From the NCBI GenBank assembly GCA_039621445.1, contig CP154954.1:16572140-16636139 (forward strand): a stretch of DNA of 64,000 bases, read 5' to 3'. This DNA comes from Euglena gracilis (Eukaryota > Euglenida > Euglenophyceae > Euglenales). Positions 34,633-45,100 of this stretch are shown one piece after another. Positions within the stretch are counted from its first letter, which is position 1. Each line of letters starts with the position of its first letter. A program made the position numbers and the translations under genes. The notes under the pieces are model-generated. The model saw only the letters and a list, made by a program, of their open reading frames with translations, made no database searches and was not told the DNA's origin.

Positions 34633-35164
34633 GACCACCCTGGCCCGGCCCGGCCCGGCCCGGCCCAGCCCGGCTGGCGGCTCGGCGGCCCAACCCAGGC
34701 CGGGGACGGGGTTGAAAAACACTCATTTTCGGGTCAAAAACACCCTTTCCTGGGTCTGGGAGGCAAAAACACGTGGTTTTGGGTAAAAAAAAATTTTCGA
34801 TTTTTTTTTGACTTTTTTGACCGGAAAATGACCCAAAGTCCAAAGGATTCGGGCCAAAAACGGGGTGCTGGCGGGTCGAGTGGCGCTCATTTTCGGCTCA
34901 AAAACACCTTTTCTGGGTCCGGGAGGCCAAAAAACATCATTTCGGGCAAAATTTTTTTTTGATTTTTTCGACCTTTTTGACCCGGTTTTGACCCAAAGTC
35001 CTTAAGATTTGGGCCCAAACCGGGGCTGGCGGGTCAAAAAACGCTCATTTTTTGGCTCAAAAACAGTTTTTCCGGGTCCGGGAGGCAAAAAAAACATGGT
35101 TTTGGGCGAAAAATTTTTTTCGATTTTTTTCGACTTTTTTTGGCCGAAAACGGCTAAGTGGGGA

Positions 35165-35500
35165 TTGCAGGTCATTTTGGGGTCAAAAAATCGAAAAATT
35201 CAAAATGTCTCGAAAACGCTGCGGAGTTGAAAAAAAGTAAAGAGGACCGCCTTCCACAACGCCCGATCGATCGGTATGCGCGGTTTGGGCCAACTCCTCG
35301 CCTAGCCCGAGATACGGTCGTTTTGTGCTTTTGGGCCAGTTTTGCCAGTTTTGGCCATTTCGGGCCTGTTCGAGGCCCGAAACCGTAAATTGGTCGTATC
35401 TCGGGCTAGACGAGGAGTTGGGACCCAAACCAGGGGGTCAATCATGAGGTTTGGGGGGGGTTGACCGTTTTTTGAGGTTCCCGGGGTCTGGTACTGGGGG
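35165..35500 (-). repeat. Inverted copy of the 320-bp block
   Basis: Reverse complement of 33985-34317, running from the TTTGGGGTCAAAAAATCGAA end through the paired TATCTCGGG motifs to GGGGTTGACCGTTTTTTGAG. Together with 33985-34317 it makes a foldback of about 1.5 kb. Confidence 0.85.
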
Positions 35501-35577
35501 GCTGGCTGTGCGATGACCGGCCAGTTTTGAGAGGGATCGGGTGAGAGAGAGCTTAAGAAATTCCTTGCGTTGTGAGA

Positions 35578-35665
35578 TATATAAGAGAGAGAGAGAGAGA
35601 GATATAGAGAGATATATATATATATATAGAGAGAGAGAGATATATAGATATATATATATAGATAG

Positions 35666-35724
<59 letters not shown>

Positions 35725-35870
35725 TATATATATGTATATATAGATATATATATATATATCTATATATATAAAAATAAATATATATATATATATATATATA
35801 TAAGTATATATATATTTATATATATATTTATATATATATATATATATATATTTATATGTATATATGTATG

Positions 35871-35921
<51 letters not shown>
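35578..35921 (+). repeat. Compound (GA)n/(TA)n/(GT)n microsatellite
   Basis: GA blocks, long TA blocks and a terminal GT block of about 45 bp, directly abutting the left end of copy B. Confidence 0.97.
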
Positions 35922-35926
<5 letters not shown>

Positions 35927-38900
35927 ATGTTCCATAATGAATCATGCTATGTGTACGTCTGGGGGGTCGTGCTGAGTGAACACCCTGCTGAAGGCGGGGT
36001 TCTCATCTACTTTTTACCTATTTTCTGAAAAAGTTTGACCCCCAATATTGACCTAAAAGTGGGTCTGCCAGACCCCCTCCACCGGGGTGGGGTGGGATGG
36101 GTGAGGGGAGACCCCCTGCCACCGGTCTTTAAGAAATCCCCGATAGAAAAAAAAATGAGAGTCCCCTGGAATACACAGAGTCCCCTGGAATACGTGAAGG
36201 GAGGCGTTACTATTTCGTGAGGGACGCATTCTGCTGTGCGGTTGTGGGGCAATAAGTTTTGTTTCCGTCTGCCGTTTCGCACCATGATCTCATCCGTCAC
36301 TTCTCCCACGTTCTGTGGCAAAATTGGTTACCCAAGCCTCCTTGGAGACTGCGCGGAGCCTGGTAACCTGAGCCTCTGCAGAGGCCATTCAAAAAAAAAT
36401 CAACTTCAGAATCCCCAGACAATCTGTTGAAATGCAACAGATTTTTTGTGTAAATACCAGGAGAAAAAAGCTCCGAGGTATATGCAAAGCTCCGAGCAGA
36501 TATGCAAAATAAGAAAAGTATGGAAAATATGTAACTTTCATTGGCGGAATGGTAAATTATTAAAAAAAATGCAAATTCCTTCCCTTTAATACTTTTTTGA
36601 TTTATGCCAGAATATTGCAAGTTGTGCAACCTCTGTTTGTAATAAAGCTGGTTTGAAAACGTGCTTAAAAATGCGGGGATTGCAAATTCTTTTAGGACCT
36701 GGGGGGGTCAGCACTTGGGGCGGGCCACAATTGCAGGGAGGGGATAACCGCAACATGGACCCTCAAAAAACGCGATGCAAATAAATGAAAAATAAACGTG
36801 AAAAAAAGGCAAAAAAAAAAAGATAATTGCATGCAAAATCCTTTGCAGAGCTCCAGGGCTACGGCTCTCCCCCTCCGAAATGCAATTTCTGCCTGAGGGG
36901 CTTAAATTTCAGCTCCGTCAGGGCAACTTTTTCATTTCGCATAAAGATATGCAATTTGTTGGCAAAAAATTGCAAAATTGGGAAAATTGGGGGCAAAATG
37001 AGGAATTTTTCATTGTCCAAAAAAATTCCAGCATAAACGAAAAAAAAGCAAAAAAAACACAAATTTTGCCAAACTCAAACAAAAAAAATGCAAAAAAAAA
37101 ACGCGTTCCCCCCCTGCACATTTGAAAACGAGGATTGGGTGGCCAATGTTGGGGTGCCTAACTTACATTCACTATTCTCGGGGGGTCATATCCAAAAATA
37201 GGGTCAAATTCAAATGGCCCCGGGCAAGATTGCACTTTGAGGTCAGAGACGTATGGGGACGTCAAGTTTGCAAATGCAAATAACCACCTGTTTTTTTTTG
37301 CGACAACCTTAGATGCAGAAAATGAAGACCTTTTCTGTATTTAAATCCCAGTCCCAAATGCTTTCAACCGAATTCTTATTCACGATTAAAACTTGAACGT
37401 CTTATAACTGGTTGTGAATGCCAAAATTTGGCAAACTCGACAGAAAAACTTCTGGGAAATTGTGAGATACACCAAAATATTTGGAACGTGAGTACGGGTG
37501 AGGGAGTCATGTCGTGCGTTCTTTAAAGACCGGGGAGGGGAGTCCCCTGAAGCATCCACTCTCCCCCCTGGGGTTCAACATTCGAAAATACCTGGATCCC
37601 GCTCAAAAAAAATACAGGGTGGACATGGGGGGGGGGGGTTAACCCAAACCCGAACCAACACCCAAGCATTAATACCAATCTCCAACAACAACCCATAATA
37701 AGCAATAAATGTGCAAAATTGTGAATGTTTCAATCAGTTTTTTGGGAGGCAATCCGCCTGGAGGTGTACGTGGTCTCACCACATTCCGCACAAAGGGCCA
37801 CTCACTTTGAAGCTCAGTAAGCCTGCCTCACCACACTGTCTGCCCAACGTCGAAGACGCCTGGCCAATGTCACTGCTTTGGTGCTGTCATCGTCGGTCAA
37901 ACATAAAGGCAGCACCTTGCAGGCCACAGGCAGCTGTAGCAGACACCAGGGGGGGGGGTGGGAGAGGTTTGGTTTTGGGGTGCCGCCGAGGGCGAGGGGA
38001 AGATAATGTGGGGCCAGCCACGCCAACAAACCGTCGTCCCAGTTGCCCAGGCCAGGTGACTGGCATGGATTAGCCACCTACCCCTTGGGAGGATGGGGTT
38101 TGGACTGACCCCCTGTAAACTTTCTGGGCCAATCTTTTTTGGCACCTTGGCAGTATCCAAAAAACATCCATGGATCTATTCAATGCGCTTTGGAAAAGTA
38201 ATTTGGTGTCAAATGGCTTCTATTTCAGAGGACAACAAAAAATTACAGCATTTCGGGTTATTGGTGTCCATCAGACTTTTTGGAGGAAACATTTTGTCAA
38301 AAAAAAAGAAACTGACGTGAAAAGCCAGTAGGGAGAATCTGTCCTGTTTGGTGGGATCTCTGGGTATCCTGTGGGGTTTGATGCAGGTGATGGTGTCTGA
38401 GAAAGTTTGGGTCACTGGAACCCCCCCCCAAGACTGAGGTGCACTCAGGGTCAATACAGTCGGGCCGGAAAGAGATTTTTGACAATTCATTTGGGGGGGG
38501 GGCGTCAATGTCCCCGAGGAGTTGCGGAGGTCCCCAGAAACAACCTCACATTGATTTTTCCACGGACACTATCAGCATCTGCCTGGTGGCGTGGACGACC
38601 GATCCACCTTCTCCTTTCCTCCAAAAAAAAAAACTGACCTGCTGATTTTGCACAATTCTGATGAGCAACTTTGCGACGGACACAAACCCAAGGTATCGCA
38701 AGGCCCTACTACTACCGATACTAAATGCCTGACCTTGCTGCGGTGTCCTGACTACGGTGTCGACACAGTGGTGCCCTGATTTACATTGGTGTGAAATAAC
38801 AAGTGTGGCCCACACTGTCCATCGGATGGGGAGAGGCCAAAGGCAAATAATCGCAGAAGGGAGCCAACATTGCTGCCCAGAATCCCGGAAAGGGAAATTT

Positions 38901-40061
38901 CCCCTGCGGATTCGAGGAGTGGCTGGGGTTCTCAGCAAGACCGGCTGTCCTGGCACGGTGGACAGGCCACGCGTGGCACAGGGCGGGGCGCTAATGGGTC
39001 AAAAAAAAAAAGCCAATACTGGTGGGGGAGAGGCAAGAGAGACAGAACCACATGGGTTGGCACAGTGGCAGCACAGGGTTGGCTTGTCTCATATTCATAT
39101 GCAAAATTTGCAATTTGCCACCCTGGTGCCTGTGCATTGCCTTTCAGGGTTTCTCCTGTTTCCGTGCTGGCCGAGGCCAAAATGTATCCGTGATTTTCCG
39201 TGATTTTCCGTCTATTTCCTTTTTTATTTTTTTTAAAAAGTCAAAAACCATATTCCATATCAAATCATATCCCTCTGCCTCATCCGTGAATATCCGTGAA
39301 TTTTTGCGATTTCTGTAAAAATGGCCTCCCGCCTTTTTCCGTGATCCTCCATGAATTTCAATTAATTTCCTTTTCAGGAAGTGGAAGGATCCCTATGCTT
39401 TTACGCCGTTGAAAAACGATTCTCTTCGTTTCACATCATCACCAAGAAGGAAAAATTACTTTTCCAATTACAAATAAATCACATCACCAGAAAACTTAAA
39501 AAAGCATGGGGGTAGGTCGGTGCGAAAAAGAATTAGCTCTCTCCAAAAAAACTGGTGACTTAATTCTGAGGACATTCGGAGGAATCGTTTCTGATTGAAG
39601 CGAGCAATGCTTCTGCTTGAGCAGTGTTCAGTGGTGGTCCTGCCCCCCGGCATGCCAACTGTAGGTTGCATGCTGGTCCGCATGGAGGCAAAAAAAGAAC
39701 AGCGCACGAACGTAGAAATTGAACATCACAAGTATTAGCAAAACCTTTTTCAAAATTGCTGAAGAGTTGGGGAAAGACTTCAGAACGGGTGGCTGATGTT
39801 TCTTTGGGTGAACATCTGGAAAAGAATTTTGATTTTCGCCGAAATAATGGTGACACCACTTTTCAGAATACATTGTTCAGAGTTTCATCAGAGAATGCAT
39901 CGTCCATTCATTACAATACATCGTCCAGAATCAAATATTTCATATCTGAAGAATTAAAGCAGACAACAAAACGTCATTCCTTTCCCCGTCCAGCCTCACC
40001 CCTGTGAATGGAACCCGAAAGAGCAAATCCAGGAAAACCAAGCGCTGTCTCCAATCCAGAC

Positions 40062-40371
40062 CAGGGCGGTCCTTAAGCAAATAAAAAAAAAACTCCGCTG
40101 TCCCAGCACACTCAATAAAAATATACAGGAAAATGGGCAAAGAAATTTGGCATTATTCGGTGAGAACAGGTCGACACCAGGGAAAAAAACTGGTTCTTGG
40201 CATCCTTGGACCATCGCCCATCCACCCAAATCATCAAAGAATGTGTTTTTTGGACTTTTTAATTTTGGACCCCGTTCAAGTCCCAGTCCGGCCCTTGGTC
40301 GGCCCTTTGGCCGAAAGGGGGGCGGTCCTTAAGGGAAAAAAAAACTTTTCTGTCCCTTAAAGACCGCCCTG
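40062..40371. mobile_element. 310-bp hAT-like MITE
   Basis: The ends are CAGGGCGGTCCTTAAG and CTTAAAGACCGCCCTG (one internal difference). Flanks are ATCCAGAC (40054-40061) and GTCCAGAC (40372-40379), an 8-bp target duplication with one mismatch. Copy A has a single GTCCAGAC at 25408-25415. CAGGG ends with 8-bp duplications are typical of hAT elements. The right end contains a second small palindrome (GGCGGTCCTTAAGGGA against TCCCTTAAAGACCGCC). A diverged relative lies at 63020-63200. Confidence 0.82.
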
Positions 40372-40837
40372 GTCCAGACAAGGGGACAGTTGGTGCAGCA
40401 AAAGTATTGAAACCACCGCGGGTGCGGTGCCATTCACACAAGGGGGGGGGGATTTCGGGCCAGGAAACAGCATTTTGCAATCCGGCGAAGCAACCCTGCC
40501 GTCTTCTCTCTCTGCTTGTGGTGTGAGTTGACCAATTCAAAATTGGCCAAAAGGGGCCAAACGGTGCGACTGTGTGTGTGGTGACTGCAGGCGAGAGGGC
40601 TGCGAAGTGCCCGCTAGGCAGGAACAGACATTCATTTAGTGTGGTTCACATAAGTCGTGTGAACCACAAATTTTTTTTGGTGTCCACAGGTGTACCACAA
40701 AAAAATTTTTGGTGTCCACAGGTGAACCACAAAATATTTTTTGGTGTCCACATGTGAACCACAAAAAAAATTTGGTGTCCACAAAAATTTTTGTTGCCCC
40801 AGAACTTGATTGAGGATGGAAAAAAAATTCAATTCTC

Positions 40838-41089
40838 ATGTGTTGTGACAGTGCGAGTCCTGTATTGAATAGTTGGCATCGCAAGCACATTCCCTTTTTT
40901 TCAGCACCTGAAACCTTTGGATGCTGCCAAATTGATGGCAAACCGAACACCACATTCCAATCTTTGGATCATAATTCAACCAATCTCAGTTATTTTGACA
41001 TGCGGGTCGAAACTTATGCCCATATTCTTTTCGATATGGGAAAAGAGGTTTTGTTTTTCTTTGGAGAAGGTCAGCCTCCAGATCCCTAG
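40838..41089 (+). CDS. Unrecognised ORF inside the hAT-like element
   Basis: 83 codons with ordinary protein-like composition (for example NLSYFDMRVETYAHILFDMG). It ends just before the GTGAAGTTCACC repeats. No BED zinc finger, RNase H-like catalytic motif or C-terminal hAT dimerisation motif is visible, so it is not an obvious transposase. It may be a captured host exon or a chance frame. Confidence 0.2.
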   Translation: MCCDSASPVLNSWHRKHIPFFSAPETFGCCQIDGKPNTTFQSLDHNSTNLSYFDMRVETYAHILFDMGKEVLFFFGEGQPPDP

Positions 41090-41379
41090 GTGAAGTTCAC
41101 CGTTTGAAAATTCACCAGGGCCGGACCCCCTCCACCCCCCCCTCTGCCGAACCCAACGGTGAACTTCACGGCGAACCCACCAGTGAAGTTCATCACAAGA
41201 ATGGCCAAAAACTTAAGAATTCAACTTTCATTGAACTTTTGGGCTATTTTTTGCTTTTGGATGTCGCTACTGTCTCGCCGCCCTTCGGGCAGCAAAACAT
41301 GGGAGGTTAGGCAGTACGGGGGGGCGGCTGTGGACTTCACCAGTGAATGGAGGTTCGGCACGTCTGACGAGGACCCTCG

Positions 41380-41640
41380 GCAACCAGGGGGGGGGTCCCA
41401 TTTTGCCGTGCCGAGGGGGTCAGTCCCCCAGGGGGGGGGTCCACCGTGGCGGACAGCCGGAATTTCCCAAAGGATTCCATACCAAATTCATTGGTATGGT
41501 TCGGCATGCCGTGCCGAGGGGCTTGGCTGACCAGGGGGGTCCCCATTTTTCCATGCCGAGGGGGTCCGACCACCAGGGGGGGGGGGGTGGCTGCCGAACT
41601 TCCAATGTTCACCAGGGGGGGGGGGGGGTACTTTCGGCGG
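41380..41640 (+). repeat. G-run tandem repeat inside the hAT-like element
   Basis: Two to three units of ACCAGGGGGG..TCCCATTTT and GTGCCGAGGGGGTC with G-runs of 8 to 14. Repeats end at GTAGTTCACCGGTGAAGTTC. Confidence 0.8.
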
Positions 41641-42044
41641 TGTAGTTCACCGGTGAAGTTCACCGATAAACTTCATTGTTTTTGATGGTGGGGGTGAATT
41701 TTTGATGGGTTAATTAATTGCTCCTTTTCCTCTCAAAATGGTGCGGACGCTGTTGGGCAAACATGTTCAAAGAAGATTGCTTCACCGCGGTTGAGGAGAA
41801 AGGTAACAATACAAATGTCAGGCGGTGGGAATTTTTCTGGTGTCCACATGTGAACCGTTTTTTGTGTCCACAGGTGAACCACAATTTTTGGTGTCCATAC
41901 GTGAACCACAATTTGGTCCACAATGAACCACAAAATGGCAACCTTGGTGTACCACACTAATGAATGTCTGGGCAGGAACCCCACGCCAGTAATCCTAACC
42001 AGGCCACTGAAGCCTGGGTTGGCTGCGCAGGGCAGGTCCAGACC

Positions 42045-42520
42045 ACAAATTTTTTGGTGTCCAATCCACTGTGAACCACAATTTTTGGTGTGACCACATG
42101 GCACCCAACTAAGGAACTACTGGTACCAGCAAACACTACCACGCCAGCCTAACCAGGACTGAACCCTGGGTTTGGCCGCGGGCAGGCCACAGACGTAGGG
42201 TGGAGATGCTACGGTTTGGGGGGGCAGGAGGGGTGGGTGGGTGTGCCGGGCAACCCGGTGGGGGCCAATGGAACACCAGAGTTGAGGAGGCGGAGGGGGG
42301 GGGTCCCTGGCCACCCACCCCTGGCCCGGCCCCCCCGGGGGGGGGGGGGTCCGGAGCCACTCAAAAATTGCGGGAAATTCCAAAAATAGCACCTTTTCAA
42401 AAACTCTCGGCGCCTTCGGACCAGGGACTAGGGACCCGGGGGGGGGGGGGGGGGGGGGGGCTCAGCCGGACCCACCCACCCTACCCCTCCCCGGGGGTCC
42501 ACGACAAAAAAAAACCCCTG
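42045..42520. other. Copy-B-specific segment with hAT-subterminal-like motifs and G-runs
   Basis: Bases 42045-42100 repeat the ACCACAATTTTTGGTGT motif of the hAT-like element outside its ends. Bases 42115-42190 partly repeat the CACGCCAG..TAACCAGG segment found at 41978. It includes G-runs at 42333-42350 and 42438-42462. It is probably a second, broken element. Confidence 0.5.
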
Positions 42521-43301
42521 ACCTGGAGGAAGTTGGAAGTTCAGTGCCAAAATGTGCACATTTTCTGAGTGGTGCTGTAGCAAACCCGTCAGTGTGCCTA
42601 ATGTGGTGCCCAGGAGCCTGATTCTCACAAACCAAGGGGTGGGGAGCGGAGTTCTGGGTGCTATCCAGGGAGGCACCCCCCCCCCTCGGTTGCACCTTCT
42701 CCCCCTTGAACTTGACACGCCAAAATACGGGTGAAATGCGGCCAATAAGGCGCCAGTGTATGAATGCTTGCGTAATAAATTTGGCTGGAGGAACATCTAG
42801 TTGTCCAGATTTTCAGCAGTCATTTTTCTGCCTCACGTTAATGTCCTGACATTTTCAGTTCGAACGAAAACAATGGATAAAAAAAATTCGCCAAAACAGA
42901 AACCACCACTTCAGCACAGGGGAGAGAACAATGGGATAAAAAAAATTCCTGCAGACAGAAGCCACCACTTCAGCATGAGAGAGGGTGACAAACGAGTCAG
43001 TCGCTCAGAGATTTTAAAAAAAAATAATCACATCGGTCAGCCACCTCCCTCACATGAAAATAACCAGTTGGGAAAATACACTCTGGGGTGGGTCACCTCG
43101 CAGACAGCCTGAGGAAGCCTCAGCAAGCTGGAAAGCGTTGGGAGAGGATCTCACGCCATCCTTTCCTGCCCCTTGGTTCCATCTTTACCCAGCCTCCCCA
43201 CTCCGGAAACTGTCCCCAGACAAATCAGCAAGCATCGATGTAGGAGGCAGGTCAGCAAATACGGAGAGGGGGGGGTGGGGCTGGGTAACAGGGAAAAAAA
43301 G

Positions 43302-43772
43302 TCAAAAAAAAATTCGACCGCCGGCAGACAGAAAATCCGACAACACAATTTTTCGCAAGTTTGGGATACGCTTGAAAGCAATGTTCAGAGTTTTTTTCAA
43401 CTCAGGAATCTGCTTCTTCAAGAAAAAAATGAAAATTTTCAAACAATCGTTGGGAGACAAGGCGCGGGGAGAGAGGAGGACAGGTGCCCCCAATGAAGAC
43501 AGGTTGGCGAATATGGAGGGAAGAGGATAGGCTCCCTGGGGGGGGATTCCAACCTCAGGGTCTTTCAAAGGAACTATATTGAATTTTGACCTCGACATGT
43601 TGGCCAGTACCTGGGGACCTGGCAGTTTCGCTGGTGGGCTGCTGACAGGTTCTCGGTCATGACAGCTTACTGAGAGGGGGGTGACGGCCAATTCTTCGAC
43701 CCATTTCTGGAAACGTCTTTCTGCAACCAAGCTCCAAAACTTTGGAAATTCTGCATCATGCCCTTGCTCCAA
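43302..43772 (-). CDS. Hypothetical ORF in copy B, longer than its partner in A
   Basis: 156-codon minus frame. It has the same first 75 residues as the A frame, and because of an extra G in the G-run near 43538-43545 it continues into IPELKKTLNIAFKRIPNL and IVLSDFLSAGGRIFF. No known domain. Only a chance or ancestral frame can be claimed. Confidence 0.25.
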   Translation of the reverse strand: MEQGHDAEFPKFWSLVAERRFQKWVEELAVTPLSVSCHDREPVSSPPAKLPGPQVLANMSRSKFNIVPLKDPEVGIPPQGAYPLPSIFANLSSLGAPVLLSPRALSPNDCLKIFIFFLKKQIPELKKTLNIAFKRIPNLRKIVLSDFLSAGGRIFF

Positions 43773-44342
43773 CTTTACACCTTCCAGCCAGAATGGGTTG
43801 GAAAAACCTCACGGACATTTTTTTCCAGCCTCTGCAAACCGCCACTAACCAGACCACCACCACCACCCCCATTTCCAAGTCAGGTCTGGTTGCAAGGAAG
43901 GAGAGCGCTCAAAAGGCATGTTAGGTTGCCCACCAATCGCACTCTGTTCTCTGGGAGAGAAAACATATAACAGGGCCATGACAGGCATCATATGCATGTG
44001 AATGAGCCGCGCGTCGGAGAGGGGTTGGACATTGCACAGCAGCTCTCCACTGGACCAGGCGTAAGCTACATCCCCACAGGGAAAAATTAGGGGGAAAGAT
44101 GGGAAATAATTCCAAGCTTCTTTTTACCAAACTCTGGGGGGAGGATGCCTAGCAGGCTTCTGTTTACCAACTCTGTTGAAGGGGGGGGGTTCGTCCTGTA
44201 ATAAAAAAAAGCGCTTACCTGTACCGGTGGGGGACGTCAGGACCACCTAGCCAATTTTATTGCAGAACTACTTAACCCAGGCGCTGTCGGAGCAGCAGTA
44301 TAATGTAGACACATCAAAATACCTGACCTTGCTTGAGTTGGG

Positions 44343-44582
44343 ATGGCGTCAACTTCTGCCTCAACACTGGTGTGTCGGCGTCTATTTTCTGTTGTTGTGT
44401 TGTGTATTGCCTCTTCACTGACGAATGACCCTTCCAAGATTTTTGAAGGAAGCTTGCACCTTCCCCCAGGGAGCTGGGAGCCATGGCAGGGGGTGGGCGA
44501 TTTTGACGGTGTCACGATTTGGACCTTACACTGGCATAGATTCTGTGTCTGTTGCAGGAGGATCAAAAGAGCTCATGCATAG
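44343..44582 (+). CDS. Candidate small secreted protein, copy B
   Basis: Same signal-peptide-like N-terminus as the A copy, with Gly to Ser in the WEPW segment. After VTIW it has ten extra codons (TLHWHRFCVC) from a 30-base in-frame insertion ending in TGTTGCAG, which also resembles a splice acceptor. It then stops early at TAG where A reads CTG. The B copy may be truncated, or the extra 30 bases may belong to an intron. Confidence rests on frame conservation only. Confidence 0.32.
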   Translation: MASTSASTLVCRRLFSVVVLCIASSLTNDPSKIFEGSLHLPPGSWEPWQGVGDFDGVTIWTLHWHRFCVCCRRIKRAHA

Positions 44583-44747
44583 TGTGTGGATGAAGAGCAA
44601 GAAAAAAACAACTTTCTGTTTGATTGGCCTCACAATTACGGGATGTGATCAGAACAGCGACGGGTTTCTTCTTCCGCTAAAAGTCGGGTTGAACAGACTG
44701 ACTATTCATTTGCAACTGAACCACTGCGGAAATGCTGCACGACTCAC

Positions 44748-44947
44748 CTGGTGCCACGTCCAATTTTGACGGCAAACCATCCTTTGAAACCTGGCACGTA
44801 CTCCACCACTGTTCTGTCAACAGAAAATGCTCGAGCTTCTGTTGTTAAAATCATTCTTTGGGTTGTAATGAGCAGATTTTTTCCACGCATCCTGAGTAAT
44901 TGTCCCGTTATGCAAATTAAGCTGAGATGGTGCCAAGTCGAACGCTC
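44748..44947 (-). CDS. Possible exon fragment with splice donor
   Basis: The minus strand is open for 200 bases and reads LTTEARAFSVDRTVVEYVPG and FKGW near its 3' end, stopping at a good donor consensus CAG|GTGAGT (donor at 44747-44742). A TAA at 44950-44948 limits it upstream. No family is recognised. It is one of several competing frames, so the evidence is weak. Confidence 0.22.
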
Positions 44948-45100
44948 TTATTCTGTTGTGCCGGCAAAAGTTCTCTGATGCGATAAAATCCATGTTCCTT
45001 TGCGCAATTGCACAAAAGAACATAGCACAAACATTCCAAGAGTTGCTGCTGCGGGATGCCTAGGTCCTGTACCGTACAGTGCGCCACCGCGACTGCCCTA

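Larger units (their letters stand above)
31600..35500. repeat. Nested tandem/inverted array between the duplication copies
   Basis: The order is hairpin H, GC-rich CCCGG repeats, 165-bp units, an A-rich segment, a 320-bp block, then a 180-bp block ending CACTTTGGGGGCCAGG. This recurs with 1,806-bp spacing (H at 32762 and 34568). The first unit is shorter (1,074 bp) because it lacks the reverse-transcriptase fragment and one 165-bp unit. The 320-bp block is direct at 32160-32515 and 33963-34320 and inverted at 35165-35500. Confidence 0.85.
40625..41970. mobile_element. 1,346-bp hAT-like non-autonomous transposon
   Basis: Terminal inverted repeats are CAGACATTCATTTAGTGTGG and its inverse, ending in AATGAATGTCTG (one 1-bp indel). 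Perfect 8-bp target duplications GGCAGGAA flank it (40617-40624 and 41971-41978). Copy A keeps the empty site at 26586-26593. Both subterminal regions (about 40660-40800 and 41838-41940) carry repeated GTGTCCACAGGTGAACCAC-like motifs, as hAT transposase-binding regions often do. No transposase is seen. The interior has an unrecognised frame (40838-41089), a GTGAAGTTCACCG-rich segment and G-run repeats (41091-41680). Confidence 0.87.
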
